DNA of 64,000 bases from Amoebidium appalachense (lineage: Eukaryota; Ichthyosporea), in NCBI GenBank assembly GCA_963693365.1, contig CAVNZM010000006.1:5270001-5334000 (forward strand), read 5' to 3'. A program made the translations under genes and the position numbers. The notes below the pieces were generated by a model. It was not told the origin of the DNA. It saw only the letters and a list, made by a program, of their open reading frames with translations, and searched no databases. Of this stretch, positions 33,482 to 46,775 are shown in pieces. The stretch's first letter is position 1, and every line of letters starts with the position of its first letter.

Positions 33482-36400
33482 ACGGGGAACCCCAACTAAT
33501 TGATTTCTCTTTGTAGTCTTTATGGTGTCTCGTAGAGAAAGTAAACGGCAAGTAAACCCTGATTTTGTTGCCTAGCATGTACATATGTCACTGGCTGCCT
33601 TTGATTGGCTGCGCTGGAAAACGCAGTGGGCCGTCGAATGTGGCTGGGCCTCCGACGCAATAAAAAGTGTGTAAACCCCATATAGTCATCACCCGACAAC
33701 TATGTACGTGATCATGATATACCGCTGAGGGGATATTCCGAGCCAAAACCCCCCCATACCTGAGACTGGTTTCTCTTTGCCTCGAGTAAACAGCGTAAAC
33801 CCCCCATCACTATCTAGCTAGGGTTGTAGGGTTGTCGAAGTCGCGCACCGCCGTGAGTGATCATGAGGCGCTGGACAGTACGTAGTAGATAGTATTGTTA
33901 CAGAAAAAGGCCCCTTTGCTACAAGAACTTTGTACATGTTGGGAATTGTCATCTAACAACTCAGCTTGAAGCCTTACCGTAGCTTAGGACACGTGCACAC
34001 GGTATAAATGTGTAAGCCCGGGCGCTGAATTCGGGTCTAGATCTTCTGAACGAGTGCACAAAATGTTTGGCTGGCACTGCACTCCAGCTCGCTGGCACTC
34101 TTCAGCTGCAGCGCAGAGCATATTCAAGTAAGTTACCGTGATCAATTCTTCAAGCAGACACAAGGTCCGAATTCGAATACTTTTTTGGTTGATCACACTA
34201 AAGCCTTGCGTTGGCTATTAGAAACGTGCGTGTATGATCATGACATTCGTGCCTCCACCCGTCCACATGCAGGGCCATCATCGTGCTCTGAGGAAGGTTG
34301 ATAGGGCTGCTAATGTTCATTAGCTGTAATTTGCGTGAATACGTTTTCATCTGCTCAAAAGCATTCATGATCTATTTCACCGCATCTTGGCAAAATCATC
34401 AGTGAAAGATTTTGGTCATCATCAGTCGCCATGAAGCTTTTGGGCACATAGGAAAAAAAGACAACGCAGGACGTTACCAATACAAAACTCATCATTTTCT
34501 TTGTCTTTTCCTTGCGACTTCAAAGGGGGAAAGGGGCTTCGTTTTATGTCTTACAGAATCCATTAACCAACACCAACAGTGTTTACTTCAAAAGCTGGCA
34601 TAAGAGGGCTCATAAGATAGCGAATCGCAAGCCGTTGGAAATGGATCAGGGAGTTCTAACTGAGCGCAAAAGTGAAGCTCGGCTTCAGGTTAGGTTCATT
34701 CAATTGCACACCAGTTACCGGCCCAGGAAAAAGTTAATGAGAAATCATTATGTCGTGCCGATGTTGTTTCTGTGGCAACAGGCTGGAGAAAAACTGTTAT
34801 ATACTGTAGCATGCATATGGGTTTTTGCGAAAGTCCGCAGTGCCCGCACTAAAGCTCTTAATTCACACCCTGTTCATGACACGGTCCCTATTGGTTAAAG
34901 TACCTAATAGGTGTATATTTTAACCAAAAAGTGCGTGGCTACTCAGATCCACCAATCAAAAGCATGTGCGTGAATTAGATTTACAGAACGACATGTGTAG
35001 GATAGCCAATGAATCGCTTGCAGCTAGGTGTGGTCGTCGATTGTAACTGGTTTTCTCGTTGTCACTAGATTGGCCAAAAATGCACCGGGCTGACAGCTGC
35101 AGGCTGTGCTTTATGAGCAACGAAAAAAAAAAAAATGTTCATGGGAAAAAAATATTCCAGGAAAGCCTTTGTGAGATTACCAACCACACACGTGCATATC
35201 GATCCAGGTCACATTTGTGGCCTTGTATGCATACATAAATCTGTGCATGGTGCGCGACCCAACCCCGCCCCACAACTTCGTCGAAAGGTTGAACTGCGCG
35301 CAGAATTGCCGCCACGCCGCTATCTATCGCCTCTGGCCCAGGGTAGCGGAGGCTAGCGGGCAAGGCTGGGCCCTGGCCGGGTGGCCGGGCCCTGGCACTG
35401 ATGGTCTGGCACGCCACCGAGTCAACGGTGTCTTTGACTGAAATGGCCACGTCGACTCCTCCACTCGTTCACCAGAAACGAGGTGTCATTCCGAGACCCA
35501 ATGGCAGTATCAGAGTGATCACGGTTTCACTGATCATCAGGTCGTGAACGTTCCTTGATCATCATCATGATCCTGCAGCTGCACATGTATGATATATGCA
35601 TACGTTTGTACCAGTGTAGACGTTAATACACGCACGTGTAAAGCTGCACATAATCGCTTCAAAAAAGCGTCAGTTCCCGCGTGCAGTGGTCGACTCCACG
35701 AGATCATCATCAGGCATGCATGCATGTTGTGCACGTGGGGCACGCGTGTGTGCACGGTCCCGGGAGATCTGGGCTTGGATATGGGGGCGGGGGAAGGATC
35801 ACTGTGCATGTGTGCAGCTACACCAGGCTGTCCATACTAAATACACCTATGCACTGCACATACATATACAGTACATGACTACTTATTATATAATCTACGG
35901 TTAGGGAAAATCGGCGCTCGAGAATGCACACGTGCACAGTACACACTGTGGCCCCGCCGGCCACCCTGTCCTTGGCAAGGCCATCCCCGGCCGGGCCGAG
36001 CTGAGCCAGGGCCAACCTGATCATGGCATGGCTTGAAGAGGCTCACATCAGTCACGTGTGAAATACACGGTGAAATTCGTGAATACATCGGAACCTTGTG
36101 AACGGGTCAATGTGCTAATGGAGGGGGAAATGTTTCTAAAGGTGCATATGTAGAATGATGTAATCATGTCCGATAATGATTATTGAGACACAAACATGTA
36201 TGGGCTTGTCCCAAATATGTTCTCTGCACTGCGGCCCATAACCATTGTAAATCATAGTGTTCCGTCTGATCACCGTCTGCAGACTGCAGTAGTCACGACT
36301 GCCAGTGCCCGTACGTGTACCTGTCGGAGCAACCCCTGGGTTCGAAATCATCCTCCTTTTTCCTACAACCAATAGACCAAAGGCCTGCTTCGGGCAGCTT
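33481..36400. other. Intergenic, unique sequence, no gene recognised
   Basis: About 2.9 kb of ordinary complexity with no recognised protein. The longest plausible frame, 34512-34898 (128 codons, plus), lacks any family signature. A GC-rich block at 35260-35420 and another at 35940-36015 share CCGGGC/GGCAAGG-type words in opposite orientation but could not be aligned convincingly. Confidence 0.5.
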
Positions 36401-36425
36401 CAGACAGCATTGCTCGCGTATAAAA
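36366..36425 (+). promoter_or_regulatory. Putative core promoter: CCAAT and TATA boxes
   Basis: CCAAT lies at about 36369 (AACCAATAG), and TATAAAA at 36419, 50 bp further on. TATAAAA sits 100 bp before the ATG at 36519, leaving room for a 5' leader of about 70 nt. It is the clearest TATA/CCAAT pair ahead of a gene in this window. Confidence 0.6.
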
Positions 36426-36518
36426 CCTCCCGGGACCCATCATTCCCTTTGCAAACATCACACAGAGTGCGTGTTTCCCGAGGTGATTCATCCCCACCCC
36501 TCACCCCGAACCTTCACC

Positions 36519-37487
36519 ATGCCTTCCTCCGTCGTTTCTCTTCTCGTTGGCGCCGCCGCCCTCGCGGTTATTGCCCCCGCGGGTGTGGAGGGGCACGGTG
36601 CTATGCTCAACCCCGCTCCATGGAAGATGACCGACAGTTTTGTCGCTAAACTGCCCGCCAAGATGCAGCGTTTGCTCAAGAGCGGTGAGAACTACGGGCA
36701 GGATATTCCCCGCTACCTCTTGCAGACTACCCCCCTCGAGTTCTGGAAGGAGGAGGGCCTTGAGAAGCCCCGTGGCAACGCGTGGACTCTCCCTTGCCGC
36801 GGTGTCTCCCCGGACGGTGTTGAGCACGAGGTAAAGATCACACTATGATCAAATTGGTTTTTTGTATGTAGCGTGATATAATCATGAATTCTCTCATTAA
36901 ATGGGGAAGGGGACGGGGGTTCTATTTATTTATTGCGCCAAGAAGGAATGCACACTCTAGCGGCACATGTCATGGTTCCTGCTAATCTCAACTCAGGATT
37001 CATTTGAATTGTCTGCACGCCATCTAAATCACCTTTTTATTCATTTGTGTATCCTGTTTACGACGGTGTGCACCATAACTCTTGTTTGCCATCCCCCTGC
37101 CACTCCCACTAAACCCTCTCCCTTTTTTCCCATCAGGTTACCCCGGGTGGCCGTCTCCGCATCAAATACCAAATCGACGTCAACCACGGCGGCGACTGCA
37201 TGTTCCGTTTCTTCAAGAACGAGCCAGGTGAGGAGGTGCAGATCGGCGACACCCACTACGTTAAGGGGTGCGGGCACACAAACAGTGGTGTCTACACCAC
37301 TATGGACGTCCCAGACGAGGCCAAGGGGTGTGGAAAGAGCGGGAAGTTCTGCTTTGTTCAGTTTTACTGGAAGACTAGCAAAAGTGCTGATCAGACATAC
37401 GTCAGCTGTGCCACCGTTGTCGATGGGGGGAACCGCCGCCGGTCTCTCCGTGACCGCATCGTGGCTGCTGAGGAGCGCGACCAGTAA
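36519..37487 (+). CDS. Secreted lytic polysaccharide monooxygenase-like protein
   Basis: Two exons, 36519-36830 and 37137-37487, joined in phase 0 by a GTAAAG...CATCAG intron, give 220 residues. Residues 1-25 form a signal peptide (hydrophobic SLLVGAAALAVIAPA) whose natural cleavage after Gly25 leaves His26 as the mature N-terminus (HGAMLNPAPW). In copper-dependent lytic polysaccharide monooxygenases this N-terminal His plus a second His makes the histidine brace; His121 in VNHGGDCMFRF is the candidate partner. Six cysteines remain in the mature chain (LPCRG, GDCMF, KGCGH, KGCGK, FCFVQ, SCATV), and the C-terminal VQFYWKTSKSADQTYVSCA resembles the axial-aromatic region. The length suits a single catalytic domain with a basic tail. 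The family is not assignable by eye, and a non-catalytic His-brace protein is possible. Confidence 0.6.
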
Positions 37488-39104
37488 GAACGCTTTGTTA
37501 TAATTTAAAATTTTAAAAGGTTTGTGGGCTGGTTGTGAATGGGTGGATGTGGTTATCATAAAATGAAGCGAGTTCTTATTGAACGAGAGCCCCTCTCCCC
37601 AAATGAATCATTATCACGATGTTATATAGATATATTTGATTGCAATGGTGTATAGTTGAACAACTTTCCCACCCTGTTCATACTTCCTGCCCGGTTTTAC
37701 GACCACCACCACCCATATAAATATAATGATACGCTTATGCTCTTTCATCTCACCAAACCATTATGATTAATCCCTGATATCCCTGATGCAATCCTTGTTA
37801 ATTTTTATCCGTGTACAGTGATTCGCGCTGATCAGAAAAGGCTGTGCCTGTGGCATGGCATCGGTTTCCTGGTGAAACTGCTGAAAATGAATCAAAGAAA
37901 ACAAAACTCGCATACAGTACCGGATTTTTCTTTCTCCGGTGGGGAACAAACATCCCCGCAGGTATTATATGGAGGCTCACCGTGCTACCCTTCCTGTCAA
38001 ACCCATCGGGCCCTAAACCCAAAACCCCCCAAAAAAGGTGCAATTCCCCTCCAGTGGACCTCCCCTCTTTCCTACCATTTCGTCTCTCTCTCTCTCTTTC
38101 ACACACTCTCTCCCCTTTTCCCCTCCCCCCCCCCCTCCATTGTCTTGTATCCCGATTCCCATTGGTTGCTGTTCTCTTCTTTAACCCAGGCCGCAAGGAA
38201 TCGCTCACTCCTGTTGATCCTGTTCCTGCCCGTGTGCTAGGTTCGGACTCCCCACACACACACACAAACAGACACACCCACCCAGAATCTTCTCCGGGTT
38301 CCGGGACCACCTCTCACCCTGCGGCAACCCCAGCCCACGTGCCCCCCCCTTCTCGTCAACCCCCGCTCCCCCATACATACAGGTTCCCAACATTTCGGCC
38401 CCCCACAACCAGCTTCAGCCTTCCCCCCCCTTCGCCCACCACCGCCACACACACACACACGCACAGCCTGAGCTGGCAGCATGTATGGCTCCCTCTCATA
38501 GGATCACTGACAGCAGCAGAAGTCGTGACTGTGTTGGGTACCCCCCCCCCCCCCCCCCCCCCTGCCCACACACACACACACCTTCACCCCCCCTACACAG
38601 CAGGGGTCGTGACTGTCTACACATGTTAGGAACCCCCCTCCTCCCCCCCTCCCCCCCCCCCCCCCACCACCACCACCACCACCACCACCACCACACCCAC
38701 GTATACACACAAGCGCCTCCCCCCGCCTCTTCCCCCCCTTTCTGGCCACCACGAACAGTAGCGCTGGCTCTTACATCAGTCACCCCGAGCCAAGCTTCAG
38801 TATTCTAACCTTTCTCTCCCTTCATATCCTTTACAGCTGAAACACACACTATAATTGCGCAATCGATCGAGCACAAGCGCAATACAAATCGATTATCGGT
38901 GCATGTTTCACGCCTGACATAATGGTTGTGTTACCATTTAATATGTGCGAGGATTGGTGCTTTATATATTTTAAATTTAAGCATTGCGGATCGAAAAGTC
39001 ATTGCAGAGAGATAGAGCAGAGTGTGTGTGGCCACAGGATGGAAAAGAGAAGAGAATGTGGAGGAGCGCTGCTGGGGGTGGGGGGAAGCGCCGGTGGTGG
39101 TGGT

Positions 39105-39142
<38 letters not shown>

Positions 39143-39548
39143 AGGTGGCCCGACCCTGCTGGAAAGGCTTAGGGCTAAGTCGGGCATAGGCACCGTGAAG
39201 ATAGCTCAAAAAAAAAAAAAAGGGTTGAACTACAGCACTTGAAACATATGTCTGCCAAAGTTTGGACTGGACAGTTTTTTTTTGTGTTTTATACTCATTA
39301 CAGACAGGTAATGCCCCTCCCCCCCCCCCCCCCCCCTGCGGGAGGGGAGGAGGAGGGGGGAGGACTGAGAGGGGAGGGGGTGCTCCTTTCTTACTTTTCT
39401 CTAATAGTTACTGAGGAACGTTCAACGTTTCATGTCTTTTTTCCCCAGTGATTTTCGGCTCATTATGACCGAGTCAGGCTTACATGGGCAGACGTGGGGT
39501 GGAGCTAGCATAACAAGCCAGTATGGTAACACCTTTTTTTTTTTTTTC

Positions 39549-39580
<32 letters not shown>

Positions 39581-39858
39581 GTTGCAACTGAATTCATGTT
39601 AACATGTTCCATTCGACATCATCCCCCCCCCCCCCCCCCCCCCCCTCTCCCCCCCCCTCTCCCGGCACGTGCCAGTGTACATGTGGGCATGGCTGGAAGC
39701 CCAAACAAATAGGTAAAAAATAGAATCAATTCACGGAAGTGCCAGTGGGGTTGCAGTGTGTGCAGCCACAATCCATGGCCATAGTAAGCAAGACAGCATG
39801 CAACTGCTAGAATTTGCGGCGCAAATTAATCGCCTAGGGCGGCTGTGTGTGTATGTGT

Positions 39859-39898
<40 letters not shown>

Positions 39899-40343
39899 TC
39901 CATTTGGTGTGTGTGTGTGTGTTTTGTGTGTGTGCGTGTGTTTGTGTGTGTGTGCACGTGCCAGGCTGGAGAGAAAGAGAGAGAGTGTGTGTGTGTGTTG
40001 TTGGGGGGGGGGGGGGGGGGGGGGGGGGGGAGAAGGCCGGGAGGGGCTTCTTGGACACTCTGCCGATCGACGGCATGTTGCTATGACAGATAGTACACAG
40101 ACGGCGTTGTATTTCTGAACTTGACTGAGAAACCCGCGCTTTCTTTTCTCAAGAAGAATGTGCATGTGGGCATGTGCATATGCACGTTTGGACGGTTGTG
40201 GTGATGGGAGTGGTTGTGGGGGGAGGGAGGGGGGGATGGGTGGGTAAAAATATGTTACACAGAAATTTGGTACACATATTTCGTTGAACGGAGAACACAA
40301 GGCAGATTGCAAAGCATACAGAGAGTGCATCATACGCCAGTTG

Positions 40344-40374
<31 letters not shown>

Positions 40375-40643
40375 GGGAGGGGAGGGGGGGGGGGGGGGGG
40401 GGGGGGGGGGTAATAATGAATGACAGCATACGGAGACCCGGTACTTTTATTATCAGGTCCGAACATGACCTTAGCCGCCCAGCGGCCGAACTAGTAGCAT
40501 CAACCGATTGGTTCTAATCGGATCTGATCTGATATTTACTCGTCATCAGCTATCAAAAACATGCCTCAAATTCTAAAATCATGAAAACAGGGAGATGGAG
40601 GAAAATTCAGGGGAAAGGAGGGGTGGGTACCGGTGGGGGTAGG

Positions 40644-40715
<72 letters not shown>

Positions 40716-40931
40716 GAAAACAAGGAGCAAGAAACCTCCGTTCGACTTAAAGCGTCTGCAATCCTCAATGCCACTAGCAATCACTTGCTTTAAAAAACCG
40801 TTTTATGTCTTTCCTAAACTACTTACTACCATCGTGCCACTACCGAATTCTGCTTAGGTTACGCTATACTAGTTAGATCTTAAAAAAGATCCCAAGAAAT
40901 TGGCAAAACCGTTGATTCTATTGGTGAAAAA
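37488..40931. other. Intergenic, repeat-containing
   Basis: No gene recognised. Contents: an AT-rich 3' flank, a T/C-rich stretch (38040-38460), (CA)n and poly-C with (CCA)n near 38540-38700, poly-G at 39107-39141, T/A hairpin-like homopolymers at 39533-39578, a poly-C at 39622-39645, (GT)n arrays at 39846-40000, a dispersed-repeat copy at 40240-40345 and a T(n)G(n) compound tract at 40646-40713. Confidence 0.6.
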
Positions 40932-41394
40932 TCACACGTCGGGGATGCCGGCCATCCAGTAGGACTCCATGTTGCATTCGTTGGTGCCCCGACGGATCTT
41001 GAAGAAGCCGTGGTGGCCCCAAAGGCGGTTCCAGCTGTAAAAATGGGTATGTGTAAGTGTGTGTAAGTGTGTGTACGTGTGTGGGTGGGTGTGTGCGCGT
41101 GTGTGTATGTGTGCAGGGATAGGTGTGTGTACGTGTGTGTGTGTTAATGTGTGTGCACGTGTGCATAGATAAGTGTTTGTGCGTCAGTGTACGTGTGTGC
41201 ACCTGTGCGTGTATGCGTGTGTGTGTTTTGGGGGGGGGGGGGGGGGGGGGGGGGAGGCGCAGGCGTTCAAACGTGCTAATGGGGGACCAAACAAAAAACC
41301 CTAGGGAAGGGGGAGGGAAGGGTCGGTGAGGAGATGGGGGGAAGGGGGAGCAGGAAAACATTGAGATTGAGAGTGACGAGAGTGAAGGTAGGGG

Positions 41395-41477
<83 letters not shown>

Positions 41478-41514
41478 TAAAAACGAGAAAGAGAGCGAAA
41501 ATGGATGGCCGGGG

Positions 41515-41552
<38 letters not shown>

Positions 41553-41594
41553 AGGGGCAGCTAGAGAGAGAGAATGAGCCTGTGCGCATGTGCC

Positions 41595-41626
<32 letters not shown>

Positions 41627-41918
41627 TATGTGACGTGCACACATGTTCACACCCACCTGTTCTTAGCCAGCCAGTACTTCACGCCATTCTCCTCACCCCA
41701 TCCGATCAGAGTGACGTCATGCCCCCCGGCCACACTTGTGTCGTTGTGCACATAGACGCCATCCTTATATACCATGAAGTCATCATATACGTCATACACA
41801 CCGGTGATAGGCCCATGCGTCATAATCTCCCACTGGGCAGCCTGGGGGGAAAACAGAGGAAAAAAAGGAAATAGAGAATAAAAATTAGAAGTGGGGAAGG
41901 GGTGGGAGAGGGTGGGGT

Positions 41919-41954
<36 letters not shown>

Positions 41955-42461
41955 TGGTTGCGGGGGGGAGTGAGGGGTGGGGAGGGAGGAGGAGGTGTGT
42001 GCGCGGTGTGTGTGTGTGTGTGTGTGTGCGAAGGGAGGTGTATGTGAGTGAGTGAGTGTGTGAGTGTGTGTGTGTGTGTGTGTTGGGGGGGGGGGGGGGG
42101 GGGGGGTTGGGGAGGAAGGGGAGGAGGTGTGATGTGTCAGTAAACATATCTTACACGATGAAATCGACGTGACATGGATTGACGGGTTGGGTGGACTGGG
42201 GAGGAGAACAGAATAGAGGAGGAGGCAAAAAGCACGGGGCCGAGGAGGGGAGGGGGGGATGGGGGTATGGGAGGTCAGTGAGTTAGTCTAAGGTTGGGGG
42301 TGGGGGTGGGGCGGGGGTGGTGGCGGTGGCAGTGCAGAGGAGGGTGGTGGGGGGGAGGGGAGAGAGAGAGAGAGAGAGAAGAAAGCACAAGAGCGAAGAG
42401 GACGGGCAAAGAGAACAAGGAGAGTCCTAGGAGATGGTAAGGGTGGGTGGGTGTAAGTTTA

Positions 42462-42511
<50 letters not shown>

Positions 42512-42889
42512 TGTGTTGCATGTTTGTTTGGGGCAGAGGGGAGGGGGGGGGGGGGGGGAGAAGGGGGGAAGGATTTGAATGAAGACAGAGACAGAATCCA
42601 GATTCCACCTGCTGCTTTTACACCTATGCACATTCCAACAACCTTCCTTCCATATATGGTATCATACCACCATACCACCACCACCACACGCATACCTTAA
42701 TGTCCAGTGCGGGAATGCGGTAGGCCTCCTTTGCCTTAAACCGGTCCTGGGCGTAAGGGCGTGTGTGCTCATTGGTGCATTCCTGAATGCACGTGGGTGA
42801 GACCACGTGCACCTTTCCGTGGTGGAGGTTGATGGGGATTGGGTAGGGCTGGCACCCGAGCTGGCTTCCGTAGTTGTCACCTTAAAACG

Positions 42890-42920
<31 letters not shown>

Positions 42921-43456
42921 TGGGTGGAGGGTGGGGGTTAGAATGTGTGATAAATTAAAAAGTAAAGATTCACTGGGAGCGGGCTGGTGCGTGGGGGGGG
43001 GGGGGGGGGGGGGGGGGGAGGGGGGGGGGAGGGGGAGGAGTTAGAGGGAGAGCGGGAAGGTAGTAGAGAGCGCGCATGCAAAATAGAGAGAGAGGGGGGG
43101 GAGGGGGGGAGGAAGGGGAGAGAGGGAGAGTTTGTGTGTGTGTGTGTGTGTGTGTGGACGATAAGGGATGGTGGGGAGGGAGGGTAGGGGGAGGGGAGGG
43201 GGGGAGGGGGGGGGAGGGGGGGGGGGGGGAGGGACAAAGAGTTGTAGAGTACAAAGAACACATATATGTCGAACAACACAATGCAGATCATGCGAGAGGG
43301 ATGGGAGAGAGGGAGGGGAGGGGTTGAGAAAGCGGAATACGGTGCAAAGTACAAGTACGAGATGAGAAACACGGTGCAGAGAGTGTGCAATGCAAACATT
43401 CGGGTATGCAACATCAGCAACGTGCAGAGTATGCAACAAAAGCAGAGCCTATCCTC

Positions 43457-43487
<31 letters not shown>

Positions 43488-44245
43488 AGGGGGGGGGGGG
43501 AAGGGGAGGGGGGAGGAGGGTTGGGAATGTGTTATAGAATGCAAAGTACACATTCATAACCGACAACACAATGCCCAGTGCAAACTACACATACAGAGTA
43601 TGCATAATTGGCAGAGCCCATCCTCAGAAGTCGTTCACAATGCCCGCGGGGGCGGGGGGGGGGGGGGGGGGGGGGGGGGGGTAAATATACACACCGGACA
43701 CGATACCGGTGGTCATCCAGTAGTGGTATGCATCCTGGGCATCCCCACCCTCACAGCCACCAGCAACACCAGAGCAATAGTCACAGCAGGCCATAAGATC
43801 ACGGGCAGAGATCAGGTCCTGTACGTGTACGTGTGTGTTGTAGGTGTTTGGTGGTGTATATCACAGTGTATGCACATGTGTGTGTACGTGTGTGTGTGTG
43901 TGTGTGTGCGTGTGTTGTAGTTGTTTGGTGTCTGTTTGCGTGTGGGTGTGTGTTTGTTTCGAGGGGGGAGGGGGGGGGGGGGGGGGGGGTAAGAATGCGT
44001 AACAAAGTATGAGTACACGTTCACGACGGACAACTCAATGCATAAGTGGCAAGGAGTGGGTCGGTGGGTGGGTGGGTTTGAGGGGGGAGGGGGGGGGGGG
44101 GGGGGGGGGGAGGGGTGCGGGGGAAGAGGGGAAATGATGATTTGTTAAAGAGTGTGTGGGAGGATTCGTTCTAGAGTGCAAAGTACACATTCACAAGAAA
44201 ACAACATTTTCAGGCCTTGAAAGAACACATAGCATATGCAGGGGA

Positions 44246-44287
<42 letters not shown>

Positions 44288-44636
44288 GGAAGAGCATGTG
44301 AACTAGATGGAAAGAAGGCAAAAGCCGGGAATGAGGGGGGAGGGGGGAGGGGTTTAGGGTGGGGGGGTCAATGGTTACGGAAAATGAGGGTGGGTTCCGA
44401 GGGTATGGGTGGGGAGGGAGGGGGGGGGGGGCAGGTTGAAGGGGGGAATCTTGACAACGGCCCACCTCCCCTCCCCCCCTTCCCCCATTCAACCCCTGAA
44501 GTAACACCCAGACAGTATCATCCCCCCCCCCCCCCCCCCCCCCCGCCGCCTTCCCTCGTCCCCCCAGCCCCACCATCACCAACAGCACACTTGCCAACGT
44601 CTTAATACAAATAAGCAGGAAAGGGGATGGGAGGGG

Positions 44637-44676
<40 letters not shown>

Positions 44677-45006
44677 TGGGGGGGGGATGGGGAGGATGTG
44701 TGCAATGTGCAATGTCAAGCTCACGCAACAAAGATCAAAAAAGGATGCGCAACGGGAAGACAGGTTATGCTCGAGTGGTGGTTACAGATGGGAAGAAGGG
44801 TGGGTGTGTGGGTATGTGTGTGTGTGTGTGGGTGGGTGGGTGGGTGGGTGGGGGGGGGGGGGGGGGGGGGGGGGGGACGAGGGGAAAGGGAAGTGAAAAG
44901 TTAGAGTCAGGTCGGGTGGAATGGTGGTGGTGGAGGTATGGCTGTGGGGGGATGAAGGGTGGGGGTGAGGGTGGCGGTGTGGGGACGAAGTATGCGAGGG
45001 AGGGAA

Positions 45007-45048
<42 letters not shown>

Positions 45049-45851
45049 GGGGGTGGGTGTTGTGTGTGGTGGTGGTGGCGGCAGAGGCGGGAGCTGGGAT
45101 GGCAGCGGCAGCGGTGGTAGTGTTGGTGGGTGCGTGTGTGTGCGTGTGTTAGGGGGGAGGGGGAGGGGAGGGGGGAGAGGAAGGGGGGAGAAAACGTATC
45201 ATCATTCTAAAAAAAAATATCAGAGAGGGGAAAAAAAAAACGTAAAAACCAACCTGGTATGTGCCGTTGCTAGCAATGCACAGGCGGTCACTCATGGGCG
45301 TGGTGGTGCCAAAGGCCCAGCAGCTTCCGCAGTTGCCCTGATCTCTAACCAATGGAACCGTCTGGCAGTCGTACCACTTTTCCCGCGCGTCAAAATGGTC
45401 CGGAATCTTCGAGAAGTCGATGCCGGTGTAGTTCTTGAAGGGCAACACGTGACTGTGTGTGTGTGGGGGGGGGGGGGGGGGGGGGGGGAGGGGGAGGGGA
45501 GGGGGGGGTGAAGGGGGGAGGGGGGAGGGAGGGAAGGGGGGGGGGGGGGGGGGGAGGGGGGGGCAGGGGAGGGTTTAAAGTGTGGTACACCTTACGAAGC
45601 ACATATTCGCGATGGATAACATAATGCAGGCGTGTAAACGGAAGTTTGGTGGTGGTGGTGGTTTGTGTATGTGTGTGTGGGGGGGGGGGGGAGGGGGGGG
45701 GGGTCGCTGACTGGATGTGGGGAACACGTCAGCAAAGAGGAGAGACCAAGTACAAGTTAAGTCATTAATGCATGTAATGAGGGTAGCTGTCAGCAGGCTT
45801 GTATATTGGTGGTGTTTTTACAGCGCCCCTCTCTTTCTTTATCTCTCTCTA

Positions 45852-45886
<35 letters not shown>

Positions 45887-46775
45887 TGGTGGTGGTGGTG
45901 GTGGTGGTGGTGGTAAAAATTGTGCTGCAAGCTGTGTGTGTCTGTGTGCGCGTGAGCGCGCCCGCACGTGTATGCGTGTGTGTGTAAGAGGGAGGGGGGG
46001 GGGGGGGGGGAGTGGGGTGTCATTTAACAAAAAAGGCATCGCATAAAGAAAAATGCAGATGGCGGAAAGTAAACAGGGCTGGGGACACGGGGGAGGGGAG
46101 GGTAAAAAGAGTCGTGTGTCCAAAATTCTTCCAAAAGTGTGTCTCTCCCCACTCTTACGGCATTTCATACAAGAAGAAATACTTTTAAAATGCGTCCAGA
46201 AAGCATACATTAATAATCCCTTCGTTTTCTATCCATATGCTAACGTAAACACTGAGTGACGGCCGAACAAGGATTCGTTTCTCACAAAGAACCCACAAAC
46301 TGCAAAAGCGCAACAAAAATCCAGTGTTTTCTTCTTACACCGAGCCCCCAAAACAACACCGCCTCCCCAACCAGGCCATAAATCAAGCACCACCCAAAAA
46401 AAGAGCATAACAGTGCCAAATTAGCAAGGAAAGAGAAGAAAAGAAAAGAAAAGAAAACAAAAAAAAAGAAAGAAGGAAAAGCACTTACTTGCTCCCCCTG
46501 CGGTCGTTCGTTCCAGTCAGCTCGTTGCGTGGTTTGTTGATAAGGCGCTTAAATTGCTTCATAGTCATGCCATAAAACGGGTGCGTTTTCTGCTCAGCGT
46601 CCACAGCGCGCCAAGAGAGTTTTGCACTGTTGATAGCTTCGATTTTCTTGGGGTCAAGAACGAGCCTTTCGCCGACGTCGTTTCCTGCACTCTCCAGACG
46701 AATACTGGACGCGTGTGCGAAGGAAACAGCAACCGCGCCAAAGGCGGCCACTGTTGTGAGAGTGCTTGAAACCAT
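40932..46775 (-). CDS. Cathepsin B-like cysteine protease (C1A), secreted, six exons
   Basis: Exons in coding order: 46775-46489, 45452-45254, 43818-43695, 42880-42696, 41841-41657, 41034-40932. All borders are GT-AG and all phases fit, giving 360 residues. A signal peptide (about residues 1-22) and a propeptide with the cathepsin B pattern [15 protein letters not shown] precede the mature enzyme at about [11 protein letters not shown] (112-122). The oxyanion Gln134 and catalytic Cys140 lie in [14 protein letters not shown]; His306 lies in [12 protein letters not shown]; Asn326 lies in KNSWNRLWG, whose Ser codon is completed across the last intron. The occluding-loop region ([18 protein letters not shown]) keeps the two adjacent His but is shorter and lacks some usual Cys. 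The enzyme is predicted to act in lysosome-like compartments or outside the cell. Introns carry poly-G/C, (GA)n and several sense-oriented dispersed-repeat copies. Confidence 0.94.
41400..41473. repeat. (GA)n joined to (GT)n
   Basis: About 23 GA units followed by about 14 GT units in the last intron of the cathepsin B-like gene; poly-G follows at 41515-41550. Confidence 0.9.
43240..43640 (-). repeat. Three successive dispersed poly-C-tailed repeat copies
   Basis: Three minus-strand copies lie head to tail at about 43240-43300, 43325-43456 and 43525-43626, separated by poly-G/GGGA (plus-strand view). The latter two end in AGCAGAGCCTATCCTCAG and GGCAGAGCCCATCCTCAG. Further copies sit at 43985-44045, 44150-44235 and 45573-45640, all in cathepsin introns in sense orientation. 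Confidence 0.75.

Noticed and set aside
34512-34898. A 128-codon plus-strand frame
   Set aside because: No family signature, start context or neighbouring exon; similar frames are expected by chance in unique sequence of this length.
36325-36355. B-box-like GGGTTCGAAATCATCC suggesting a tRNA
   Set aside because: No matching A box or cloverleaf could be formed, and no T-run terminator follows.
38169-38240. Possible exon with a hydrophobic tail (SLLLILFLPVC, stop) downstream of the monooxygenase-like gene
   Set aside because: Its phase does not fit any donor of that gene, and the monooxygenase-like frame already has a clean stop at 37485-37487.
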